Positions 26,219 through 33,853 of a stretch of 64,000 nucleotides of DNA are shown one piece after another. Within the stretch, counting starts at the first letter, position 1; each line of letters starts with the position of its first letter. The stretch is from a virus. Below the pieces are notes generated by a model. That model did not search any database and was not told where the DNA came from. It saw only the letters and a program-made list of their open reading frames with translations. The stretch spans positions 1 through 64,000 of the IMG/VR virus record IMGVR_UViG_3300023175_001502. The stretch is one strand, 5' to 3'. The position numbers were made by a program, and so were the translations under genes.

Positions 26219-27383
26219 TTTTGATATTAAAGAATTACCTAACTTTAAATTTTCGTTGCAAGAACTAAAAGACTATTATGCTAAAGTATCTCAGTATGAC
26301 AACTTAAAGTGGCAACCAGATAGTACAAATACATTAGATCACAAAGTAAACAATGTATACAGTTGGGCTATACAAAGTAATTTAAAAGACACTACAAAGC
26401 CTTGTCCGCCATATGACATTAAACATGACAGTGAAGTATTAGGTACGTTTGATAATCCTACTGAGCTTGTATTTGGGTTTGGCAAGTATATTGTAGATGC
26501 AATACCTGATATTAGACAAACAGTTATAAGTGCCCACCCACCTGATACAGTTATACAACAACATATAGATAATACTGAGTTTGTAAAAGTGCATATACCT
26601 ATACAAACGAATAATCAAAGTTATTTTGTATTTGGTGATTCAAAGTATAATTTGCAAGAAGGTAAAGCATATCTTATTAATACTACTAATCAACATGGTA
26701 CAATTAATCAAGGCGACACAGACAGAGTACATTTAATATTTAAAATACCTGTAGACAATGTAGATGAATTACTTAATACAGAGTGGATATTAGATCCAGC
26801 TCAAATAAATTTTGATTGCAAAAAAATAGAAAATGTAAAATTTAATTTTGATGAACTTAAAGAATACTATAATGACCTTGTAGATAATTTTGATTACCTA
26901 AAATGGACAATGCCCGAAGTTCCAGGAACTAATCTAAAAGGATTATACGGATACGCTATATTAACTAATTGCGAAAATGTAGACGAACGTCCATTGCCTC
27001 CAGGTATGCGTAAAGACAAGAAAGCATTTGATCCTATTATAAAGCCTACTAAGATGCTCAAAGGTTTTGCTAAAAAACTATACGATCAGATTCCTTATAT
27101 AGAAGAATTAGTTATTACTGGGCATCCTGAAAATTCTGGAATACCGCCTCACGCAGATAAAGACGAGCATGTAAGAGTACATATTCCGTTGTATGCTAAT
27201 AACGATTCGCATTTTATTATTGATCAACACCCGTATGTATTAGAACCTAATAATGTTTACATTGTAAATACAAAACGTATACACACTACGATTAACAAAG
27301 GTTCTACAGATAGAATCCATTTACATTTTAAAATACCCATAGGAAAAATAAATATTTTTTTAAGGACACAAATAAACGTATGA
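26208..27383 (+). CDS. tandem two-domain Fe(II)/2OG oxygenase-like protein
   Basis: 391 residues made of two copies of the local oxygenase domain. Domain 1: H119-x-D121, H163, R173. Domain 2: H315-x-D317, H359, R369. Both keep all iron and 2-oxoglutarate residues that I can identify, and both contain 'STDRIHL'/'DTDRVHL'-like C-terminal strands. The duplication is in frame and joined by a short linker around 185-205. The fusion suggests two sequential hydroxylations or a built-in pseudo-dimer. Overlaps the halogenase-like gene by 4 bases. Confidence 0.72.
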   Translation: MMFDFDIKELPNFKFSLQELKDYYAKVSQYDNLKWQPDSTNTLDHKVNNVYSWAIQSNLKDTTKPCPPYDIKHDSEVLGTFDNPTELVFGFGKYIVDAIPDIRQTVISAHPPDTVIQQHIDNTEFVKVHIPIQTNNQSYFVFGDSKYNLQEGKAYLINTTNQHGTINQGDTDRVHLIFKIPVDNVDELLNTEWILDPAQINFDCKKIENVKFNFDELKEYYNDLVDNFDYLKWTMPEVPGTNLKGLYGYAILTNCENVDERPLPPGMRKDKKAFDPIIKPTKMLKGFAKKLYDQIPYIEELVITGHPENSGIPPHADKDEHVRVHIPLYANNDSHFIIDQHPYVLEPNNVYIVNTKRIHTTINKGSTDRIHLHFKIPIGKINIFLRTQINV

Positions 27384-28486
27384 ATATAATTATTGTAGGC
27401 GGCGGAACAGCAGGTTGGATGACAGCCTCATATCTTTCTAAAAAGACCGACTGGGATATTACAGTTATCCAAAGTCAAGATATACCTATAATAGGTGTAG
27501 GTGAAAGTACACTGCCTAGCATGTATGACTTTATACATGATTGCGGATTAACTGAGCAAGACTTATTTGATAATTGTGATGCGGTTCGTAAGTATACAAT
27601 TAAACATAAAAATTGGCACGGCGAAAGTTGGTTTCATCATTTTTGTTTTGATGAAACAGAACACGACGAGCAAATGCATTGGATGGAAAACTACGAGTTA
27701 CCAGATAAAAAATGGCGTCATGCATATCATATAGATGCAAATAAATTTGGTATTATGTTGCGTGATAAAGTAGCATTGCCAAATGGTGTTAAATTAGAAA
27801 CACGTACATTAGATACTATTGATGATTTACAAGCTGACTTAATTATTAATTGTACAGGATTTAATAAATTATTTCCTAAAAGAGAAATGGTTAGTACACG
27901 CCTTAAAAATAATTGTGCTGTAGTAGCACCTAGTTATGATAAAGAGCTAAAGTACTATACAGAAACAACTGCCATGAGTAATGGTTGGATGTGGAACATT
28001 TATTTACAAAACCGCATTGGTAATGGTTACGTGTTTAGCACTGAACATCAAACAGTTGAAGATGCTAAACGCGAGTTTATCGAAAAGTGTCCGTATACTC
28101 TTGAATTAGACAAAATGCGAGTATTACATTGGGAAAGTAAATATTGTCCAACACCATATCAAGATAATATACTAAACATAGGGTTAAGTGCTGGATTTAT
28201 TGAACCTTTAGAAGCACAAGCAATTTGGTTAATACAGTATCAAATTGAAATGCTAGTTAAATTATATGGTAAACAAAAAGTTTACAATAGACAATATGTT
28301 AAGGTTGTAAAACATATTGAAGATTTTCTTGCACTACATTATGAAGCAACAAGTAAGAATACGCCCTATTGGCAAAATCAAGTAAAAGAAATTGAGATTA
28401 AAAAGAAACCTTTTACTATCTTTGATGAATATAGTTTTAGGTGTTTAGCGAACGGCTACGCTCTTCCATATACTTTGAAACATTAA
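27380..28486 (+). CDS. flavin-dependent tryptophan halogenase-like protein
   Basis: 368 residues. N-terminal FAD loop 'GGGTAGWMTA', then 'VGESTLPSM', a Lys in 'RKYTIKHKNW' aligning with the catalytic Lys of PrnA-type halogenases, 'GWMWNI' (the W.W.I flavin-halogenase signature), and 'GFIEPLEAQAI', where the usual ES pair reads EA. It is shorter than the 500-540 residues of typical tryptophan halogenases. Activity may be halogenation or another flavin oxidation. Its last 50 bases overlap, tail to tail, the GNAT-like gene on the opposite strand. Confidence 0.75.
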   Translation: MNIIIVGGGTAGWMTASYLSKKTDWDITVIQSQDIPIIGVGESTLPSMYDFIHDCGLTEQDLFDNCDAVRKYTIKHKNWHGESWFHHFCFDETEHDEQMHWMENYELPDKKWRHAYHIDANKFGIMLRDKVALPNGVKLETRTLDTIDDLQADLIINCTGFNKLFPKREMVSTRLKNNCAVVAPSYDKELKYYTETTAMSNGWMWNIYLQNRIGNGYVFSTEHQTVEDAKREFIEKCPYTLELDKMRVLHWESKYCPTPYQDNILNIGLSAGFIEPLEAQAIWLIQYQIEMLVKLYGKQKVYNRQYVKVVKHIEDFLALHYEATSKNTPYWQNQVKEIEIKKKPFTIFDEYSFRCLANGYALPYTLKH

Positions 28487-28982
28487 TACGCCACAAGTTC
28501 TGCGGAACATTGTACAACTCCATCTTACGATCTAAAGTCCAAATTCCTGTTTTAGCAAGCATTGGCATAATAGTATTATTCATACGTTGGCTTTTGCCAC
28601 CGTCGTTGTTGATGTTAGTACTAATATAAAGTTGTGCGTTAGGATTTTTAGTTGCCCAATCAATCTGTATAGGCAATAGATAACTTAAATGTATTCCAGT
28701 TTTAAATATATTTCTACCAGTGCCTAACGTGTAGCCTGGTAATTGTGCGCCTCTAAATAATAGTCTATAGGCATTAGGTGATACTTCAGGAAGTTCGTGT
28801 GCGCCAGCAATACTTACAATACGTTCTTGGTCAAATGCTGCACACCAAAACGGGCACCAGTCCCATTTCATTTTTTCTAAAGAAGTGTTGTTGCTATAAG
28901 ACTGAGAATTACAAAATATCTCAACAGCATCTCTGTCATTTTTAGATAATGTTCTAAACGTCAGTCTTCCAAGTTTTTCCAT
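28437..28982 (-). CDS. possible GNAT-type acyltransferase
   Basis: 181 residues. N-terminal 'LGRLTFRTLSKNDRDAVEIF' resembles the first GNAT strand-helix, a central beta part ('IVSIAGAHEL') follows, and 'RLLFRGAQLPGYTLGTGRNI' could form the pyrophosphate-binding loop, though it lacks the canonical Q/RxxGxG/A. 'YISTNINNDGGKSQRMNN' looks like the strand-helix that ends GNAT folds. The gene overlaps the adenylation-domain gene by 29 bases on the same strand. Moderate confidence in the fold, low in the substrate. Confidence 0.45.
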   Translation of the reverse strand: MEKLGRLTFRTLSKNDRDAVEIFCNSQSYSNNTSLEKMKWDWCPFWCAAFDQERIVSIAGAHELPEVSPNAYRLLFRGAQLPGYTLGTGRNIFKTGIHLSYLLPIQIDWATKNPNAQLYISTNINNDGGKSQRMNNTIMPMLAKTGIWTLDRKMELYNVPQNLWRINVSKYMEERSRSLNT

Positions 28983-29622
28983 TTGCTTCTTTTCTTCTAT
29001 GCGAGAATGTCATTGTTTGTGTGTCAAAGATATCACCTGTAGACCTACCGTTTATTATTGCTTCACCTAAATTAGATGTAGCAGATACAGGGTGAAACAT
29101 TATATGATCATCAGTTGGTCGATTGTACAAGTCAAAACTAGGACTGTCATACCCTATAAGAATAGGTGGCGGAAACTCTGTCATACCATACCAGTTTGCT
29201 ACACACTGTACACCTCTATTTTTAAATGCATTTATAAAGTCTTGATCTATTTTATTACTACCTGTTACCATGTAACGTACACAACTCATATCTAAGTCTT
29301 TAAAGCCTTTTGTACTTTGTAAAAGCTCTAAATGACGCGGTATAAGCGCAATATAAGACGGTTGTAAGCGTTTAAATGCTTGTATGTATGTATATGGCGT
29401 AAAGTTGCTACAAACGTACTGTGCGCCGCTTAAAACGCTAGGATACGCTGTTATAGTCCAATGTGCAATAGTATTAGCAGGAAACACATCTAGTACAACA
29501 TCCTTGCTGGTTAGTTGTATTTCTTTAGCACTACGTCTAGCACATTCATTAATGTATTTCCAAGAATGTGTTATTTGTTTAGGTTCGTCTGTACTACCTG
29601 ATGTATAAAGTGTTATGCTCAT
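28954..29622 (-). CDS. minimal AMP-forming adenylation (ANL) core protein
   Basis: 222 residues. Starts directly at the ATP loop 'LYTSGSTDEPKQITHS' (core A3), then 'NWYGMTEF' (A5, near 144-151) and 'STGDIFD' (A7). The usual N-terminal 150-200 residues and the C-terminal lid domain are absent, so it is under half of a normal acyl-CoA ligase or NRPS A domain. The neighbours are an SGNH-like protein and a GNAT-like protein. It might load a carboxylic acid onto a carrier or transfer it directly. Confidence 0.7.
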   Translation of the reverse strand: MSITLYTSGSTDEPKQITHSWKYINECARRSAKEIQLTSKDVVLDVFPANTIAHWTITAYPSVLSGAQYVCSNFTPYTYIQAFKRLQPSYIALIPRHLELLQSTKGFKDLDMSCVRYMVTGSNKIDQDFINAFKNRGVQCVANWYGMTEFPPPILIGYDSPSFDLYNRPTDDHIMFHPVSATSNLGEAIINGRSTGDIFDTQTMTFSHRRKEANGKTWKTDV

Positions 29623-30434
29623 AGTAGTCTATCCTTTAATACATCTGCTGTATGTCTATGTACACCTATACCTGGATGGCCTGATATAGTACCGTTTTGT
29701 TTACAAATGTCTCTAGCAAATTTTTCATTATTATCTTCGATACCTAGTAGATCAATATTAATACGTATAATAGGCAAAGTAGTAGGAAAGTAACTAAACA
29801 TAGTTAATGGTATGTTGTTAGTCTTACAAAATACTTCTAACATGTTTACATATATTTCTGCTTCGTTTTGTAAGAAGTCAGTACGTTCTAGTAATTCATA
29901 AGGTTCTACATAATTGCATTTAGGCCTATGACTGCCAGTAAACGTAAAAGCAAAATGATCTGTAAAAAATGTATATCCGTGTGCAGGCGGAAATTCAAAA
30001 CATGCACTTTTTGGAGCACCGTGTAAGTTTACATAATTAAAAAATGATATAACTTGTAGTTTAGTGCTATATGTAGGACCAGCATAACTTAGCATAGGTG
30101 TGTCTAGTTCTTTAGACAATATATCAGTGTATCTATCTTTCTCGTCCACACCAATACCTAAAGTATAACTTGTGCCACTAAAATAAATTAAGTCTTTGGT
30201 TAAATCTACTTCATTAGACATACGTAATCCTAAACTGTTGAAGTTGTAATTAATCTCTTTGTTATTGTATATCCAACTACTATCTTGATATTTTTTGTTA
30301 CGCTCGTGTAGTCTTTCGTTATCAGGTCCGTAGTAATTAGAACTTGTATTAGGAATCATGCTGTCGTGTTGATATGGCCAGTCAGTCTTTTTGTAAAGAA
30401 TAGAAGTATTTAATCTTGTTTTAATGTTAGCCAT
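29619..30434 (-). CDS. SGNH-hydrolase-like protein
   Basis: 271 residues. 'LIYFSGTSYTLGIGV' fits block I of GDSL/SGNH hydrolases with GTS in place of GDS, keeping the nucleophilic Ser; 'LSYAGPTYSTKLQ' fits the Gly block; 'GHPGIGVHRHTADVL' fits block V with a catalytic His, although the expected Asp is not obvious. In phage islands such proteins may remove or transfer acyl groups on sugars. The gene overlaps the oxygenase gene upstream by 8 bases and the adenylation gene by 4. Confidence 0.55.
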   Translation of the reverse strand: MANIKTRLNTSILYKKTDWPYQHDSMIPNTSSNYYGPDNERLHERNKKYQDSSWIYNNKEINYNFNSLGLRMSNEVDLTKDLIYFSGTSYTLGIGVDEKDRYTDILSKELDTPMLSYAGPTYSTKLQVISFFNYVNLHGAPKSACFEFPPAHGYTFFTDHFAFTFTGSHRPKCNYVEPYELLERTDFLQNEAEIYVNMLEVFCKTNNIPLTMFSYFPTTLPIIRINIDLLGIEDNNEKFARDICKQNGTISGHPGIGVHRHTADVLKDRLL

Positions 30435-31197
30435 TGTATGTAATATGAGTCTCGCTTTTTAACAATCTATCTACAGCGTCATTTGATGGGTCAGAGTGTA
30501 ACAATATCCATTCTTCATCTCCGTGATTTACAGGAGCATGTACATTGCTCACATTAACTAGGTAAACTTCACCAGGCTTAGGATTATAACTTGCACGTTC
30601 GTATTGCCAAGTATCAGCAGGTGTTTCTCCTAACTGTGAAAAGAAATGCCATGATGAATTTTCGTTAGTTTGCAAGTTAACGTGTAATCGAATCATATGT
30701 TCTGACATGTCTTCACCGTCGTGATCTCTATGTGGCCCAATGCCACATTCCTTAGCACAGTTCATAGCTCTACCCCATGTCCACGCATCTTCTCCTAATT
30801 GATCTATCATACTCTTGTACGCACCAAAATAATATTGTTCAAGATGGTTGTCCATTTTATTTTCCCATGTTTCGTCTAACATTTCTGGAAATTTTTCTTT
30901 ATTACAAAAGAATGGAGTAGGTATAGCATCACGTCTTTGTATAGGCCACTGTAATGCCCAAAATCCTGCATCACCTACACATATGCCGTTCATTCTAGGA
31001 TGATCGAGTAAATGCGATTCAAATAAGTCTTTTTGAGAAAATAAAAATAAACTTTCGGGAGAAGTAGTTTTTACAGTTTCAAACCATTCTAGCAAAGGCT
31101 TAGGATCTACAGTAACATTTAACTTTACCATATCCCAGTCTAAGTTTCTTAAGTCTTCTCTAGTATAGTTTTGGGGATCTGTAATTAATTTAGTCAT
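30427..31197 (-). CDS. Fe(II)/2OG oxygenase-like protein (local family)
   Basis: 256 residues. H156-x-D158 ('GPHRDHDG') and H220 ('SNVHAPVNHG') complete the iron triad; the Arg is less certain. N-terminal 'RNLDWDMVKLNVTVD' matches the start of the proteins at 23676 and 24418, so it belongs to the same family although on the other strand. Its ribosome-binding site lies in the 3' arm of the hairpin at 31200-31242, so its expression may depend on how that hairpin folds. First gene of the - strand part of the island. Confidence 0.7.
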   Translation of the reverse strand: MTKLITDPQNYTREDLRNLDWDMVKLNVTVDPKPLLEWFETVKTTSPESLFLFSQKDLFESHLLDHPRMNGICVGDAGFWALQWPIQRRDAIPTPFFCNKEKFPEMLDETWENKMDNHLEQYYFGAYKSMIDQLGEDAWTWGRAMNCAKECGIGPHRDHDGEDMSEHMIRLHVNLQTNENSSWHFFSQLGETPADTWQYERASYNPKPGEVYLVNVSNVHAPVNHGDEEWILLHSDPSNDAVDRLLKSETHITYNG

Positions 31198-31199
31198 AA

Positions 31200-31242
31200 A
31201 AAAACTCCTTCTGTAGTATTTAACCTACATTTAGGAGTTTTT
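31200..31242 (-). terminator. hairpin/terminator overlapping a Shine-Dalgarno sequence
   Basis: Read on the - strand, AAAAACTCCT (31242-31233) pairs with AGGAGTTTTT (31209-31200), and an inner TGTAG/CTACA pair (31229-31225 with 31216-31212) extends the stem. Seven T follow before the ATG of the oxygenase gene at 31197. The 3' arm includes AAGGAG (31210-31205), the ribosome-binding site of that gene. It can act as an intrinsic terminator for the tail gene, a translational mask, or both. A GTTAAATA late-like box lies in the loop. Confidence 0.65.
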
Positions 31243-31254
31243 AAAGTAATGTGA

Positions 31255-32340
31255 TTAGTTTAAGTCTACCCAAGCACTACCTGTGTAGCCTTGGAATTTA
31301 GTGTTTGTAGTGTTAAAGATTATCATTCCTGCTGCTGGTGCTGTAACAGCTGCATCTCTTGCTGCATCGTCTGCATATACACCTGGTTGTAATACTGGAG
31401 ATTGGAATACACCAACATTATCAAATGTTGCTTTTGCAGCATCTGCTACGTTCGGACCATTAAGAACAGCAAATACTAATTTACCAAGTGCTAATGTACT
31501 TACACCATCACTTTCTTGTGTTAATTCTGCTCTAATGACACACGGAGCAAGTGATACAGAACTCCCACCCGGAATTGTTATTAAGCCACCAAAGTCAAGT
31601 CTTCCTAAGCTATCACCAACTTGTAATGCTGTTTGGTTTTCGTATGTTCCGTTATGATTGTAAAAACCTAAATTTGCACCAGTTCCTTCACTTGCACCAG
31701 TCTGACTAGTAACTTCTAAGCCAGGAACGTTTGCATTAGATATTATCTTTATACCTATATCAGATATTAAATCATCAGCTCTTGTGTCAAATATAGCATT
31801 TTGTGTAGTTTCAATAGTACCTTTGAATTTACCATCAGTACCATCAATAACTAATGTAGAATCATCAGCGTATACACTACCTGAAACATCGCCTGCAATG
31901 TTAATGTTGTAAGTTGCACCTGCTACTAAACCACTTTGTGCATCGTCGTCATTAGGAACAAATGCACTTCCGTTCCATTTAAGAACTTGTCCTACACCTG
32001 GAGGATTAGATGCTAAGTCTACGTCTTGCAAATCATTTAATGATTTATTATCTAGAACAGTAGGATCACCTGGCTGGAATTCTTCGTCAACAGCATTCCA
32101 TACTAGGCTCTGGCCACCTGTTGGAGGTGTAGATGTAATATCAACATCGCTTAATGCATCAATACTTAAATCGGAGTTAGCAACGTCAACAGCAATACCA
32201 CCTGCTGTAGAACCATCGCCTACATAAAGTTTTTTAGTATCTGTTGTATATATTAATTCGCCTTCAGCTGGCACTGGTAAGGAAACACCGTCTAGTGTTT
32301 GTCTTTGTGCATCTGTGCCTCTTCTTAATCGCAATGCCAT
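31255..32340 (-). CDS. tail-fibre/receptor-binding-like structural protein
   Basis: 361 residues. The N-terminus 'MALRLRRGTDAQRQTL' followed by 'PAEGELIYTTDTKKLYVGDG' is the motif I associate with virion attachment domains related to the MTD N-terminus. Two repeats then appear: 'SDVDITSTPPTGGQSLVWN' and 'QDVDLASNPPGVGQVLKWN'. The C-terminal half is Gly/Ala/Thr-rich and ends 'WVDLN'. It has a GATAAATA late-type box upstream and a hairpin downstream, so it is likely a monocistronic late virion gene. Possible target of the neighbouring modification island. Confidence 0.7.
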   Translation of the reverse strand: MALRLRRGTDAQRQTLDGVSLPVPAEGELIYTTDTKKLYVGDGSTAGGIAVDVANSDLSIDALSDVDITSTPPTGGQSLVWNAVDEEFQPGDPTVLDNKSLNDLQDVDLASNPPGVGQVLKWNGSAFVPNDDDAQSGLVAGATYNINIAGDVSGSVYADDSTLVIDGTDGKFKGTIETTQNAIFDTRADDLISDIGIKIISNANVPGLEVTSQTGASEGTGANLGFYNHNGTYENQTALQVGDSLGRLDFGGLITIPGGSSVSLAPCVIRAELTQESDGVSTLALGKLVFAVLNGPNVADAAKATFDNVGVFQSPVLQPGVYADDAARDAAVTAPAAGMIIFNTTNTKFQGYTGSAWVDLN

Positions 32341-32377
32341 TTTTTTATAACTCCTTAATGATTTAAGTCTACATATA

Positions 32378-32385
32378 TATTTATC
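32378..32385 (-). promoter_or_regulatory. T4-late-like promoter box GATAAATA
   Basis: GATAAATA on the - strand, 38 bases before the tail-fibre-like gene, which has AAGGAG in its leader. The T4 late consensus is TATAAATA. Confidence 0.55.
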
Positions 32386-32394
32386 ATAAAAGTG

Positions 32395-32712
32395 TTATTT
32401 CTTTTTCTTCATAAAGATTTTTGTACGCTTGGTAATGTCCTTTTTTACCCGTTCCATATCTACTACAAAGTTAACACTCTGCAAAACATCCTCGTATTCC
32501 GCCATTAAATCTTCCATACTTTGTTCAAATGCTTCAGCATTTGATTGGATGCTACGGTTAGGATCATTTTCAATAATCCACACTTTTCCGTCGGTAAAGG
32601 TTACTTCAACAGCCTTAATGTACTCAGTAGGTACGACTTTGATGTCGATATTACCGAGTACTTCAGGCCATTTGTCTATTACTTCTTTGCTTAGTTTATT
32701 CTTTCTAGGCAC
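32395..32712 (-). CDS. conserved T4-like phage protein, function unknown
   Basis: 105 residues, basic at both ends ('MPRKNKLSK' and 'IFMKKKK') with an acidic centre. 'VEVTFTDGKVWIIEND' is beta-type and is followed by a long helix. No enzymatic motif. It overlaps the upstream gene by 8 bases. I recall similar small proteins next to VWA and AAA genes in T4-like marine phages; not verified. Confidence 0.6.
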   Translation of the reverse strand: MPRKNKLSKEVIDKWPEVLGNIDIKVVPTEYIKAVEVTFTDGKVWIIENDPNRSIQSNAEAFEQSMEDLMAEYEDVLQSVNFVVDMERVKKDITKRTKIFMKKKK

Positions 32713-33295
32713 TTTGGGCGGACTTCTTGCTACGCTTGGTAGGAACCAATTCTTCCGCTTGTTCTCTTAAACGCTTTGCTTCTTTAAACATAGCATCTGC
32801 TTGAGAACGATATTGAGCCGCTAAATCTTCATCGCTAAGAACACCAGTGTCTTGTCCTAAGTCTGTAACTTCGGGTTGTACAGCAGGTTGTTCTGCAGGC
32901 TTATTTGTAGATTTTGCTGGTTGCAGAGCAAGATCAGCAACAGTTACGCCTTTTTGTTCGGCAATAATTTTATTAAGCTCGCTAAGAACAACGGTGCTTT
33001 GCATATCTGGTGTCATTTCGATCTGGCTTGTAGGCATCTTAGTAAGTTTGCCTGTACCACTAAATGCTACCAACATGTTTCTTCCATCTGGTAAAACAGC
33101 TCTGTTCATTGCTTCTGCAAGTTCATATGCTGTCTGACCTGCGTTTGATTCTATTAAGTTCATTAATGAATCGTGTGCATCAGACTCTAAACTATCAGTA
33201 AAAACAACTAAACAGTTATCTGGATCATTAGGAATTACACGGTATGCTACAGCACAACGTCTCTTAGGATTAATTTGTCTTCCAATATGTTTCAT
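32705..33295 (-). CDS. conserved phage protein with C-terminal coiled coil
   Basis: 196 residues. N-terminal globular part ('CAVAYRVIPNDPDNCLVVFT', 'SGTGKLTKMP'), a Pro/Gln/Thr-rich linker, then a charged C-terminal helix ('AMFKEAKRLREQAEELV'). I use the ATG at 33295, preceded by AAGGAG; the longer frame to 33361 would run back into the preceding gene. No catalytic motif. Confidence 0.65.
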   Translation of the reverse strand: MKHIGRQINPKRRCAVAYRVIPNDPDNCLVVFTDSLESDAHDSLMNLIESNAGQTAYELAEAMNRAVLPDGRNMLVAFSGTGKLTKMPTSQIEMTPDMQSTVVLSELNKIIAEQKGVTVADLALQPAKSTNKPAEQPAVQPEVTDLGQDTGVLSDEDLAAQYRSQADAMFKEAKRLREQAEELVPTKRSKKSAQSA

Positions 33296-33296
33296 A

Positions 33297-33545
33297 TTAT
33301 TCTCCTTTAGGAGCCTCTTTTTGTGCTTCTTGTTGAGCTTCTTGTTGAGCTGCAACAGCACCTAAAAATGCTTCTAATTTGCTATAAACAGTACCTACAG
33401 TAGTCATTTCGTTAGGCTTAAATGCGCCTCTACTACTTGCTACATCAATGATAGTTCTCATTGCTGTTAGATCTTGCACAGTAAGATCTGGTGCAGGTGC
33501 TTGCTCAGGAGCAGGTTGTGCTTCAGTTTTATTTTCATCGCTCAT
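33297..33545 (-). CDS. small conserved phage protein, Gln/Ala/Glu-rich
   Basis: 82 residues. Low-complexity Glu/Ala/Pro N-terminus and Gln/Glu/Ala-rich C-terminus around a central helical core ('AMRTIIDVASSRGAFKPNEM'). A GGAG precedes the ATG. I recall small proteins with this core in T4-like cyanophages. Function unknown. Confidence 0.65.
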   Translation of the reverse strand: MSDENKTEAQPAPEQAPAPDLTVQDLTAMRTIIDVASSRGAFKPNEMTTVGTVYSKLEAFLGAVAAQQEAQQEAQKEAPKGE

Positions 33546-33583
33546 ATTTTAATCTCCTATAATAATATATATGCGTACTTTAT

Positions 33584-33853
33584 TTATTTGTACTTCAAAT
33601 GTGGACACGCCAACATGAAATAACTTGCTTCTTTTGGATCCTCAAAACCTACTTTTAAAGAATTAGACTTATGTGTATAAGAGTTATCTTTTGCAATAAA
33701 GTATCTCTTTTTAAGATTCTCAGAAATCCATCTAGTAATACTAGGCTCCATATTGTATGTCTGATCAACGGTAATAACTTCAAAATGCTTTGGGCAAAAA
33801 TGAGTTTTTCTTACATTGAAAAAATTTAATGGATTAGGCTGCTTGAGCTTCAT
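33584..33853 (-). CDS. small conserved phage protein
   Basis: 89 residues, basic, with paired cysteines and histidines ('THFCPKHFEV', 'ACPHLKY') that could bind a metal. Its start overlaps the end of the VWA/metallopeptidase gene by 20 bases, so it is probably co-expressed. An AATAAATA sequence (33581-33588) overlaps its stop and may serve as a late-type promoter for the following gene. Function unknown. Confidence 0.55.
   Translation of the reverse strand: MKLKQPNPLNFFNVRKTHFCPKHFEVITVDQTYNMEPSITRWISENLKKRYFIAKDNSYTHKSNSLKVGFEDPKEASYFMLACPHLKYK

Noticed and set aside
31301-31657. 118-residue frame opposite the tail-fibre-like gene
   Set aside because: Antisense of a Gly/Ala/Thr-rich gene; composition explains the open frame.
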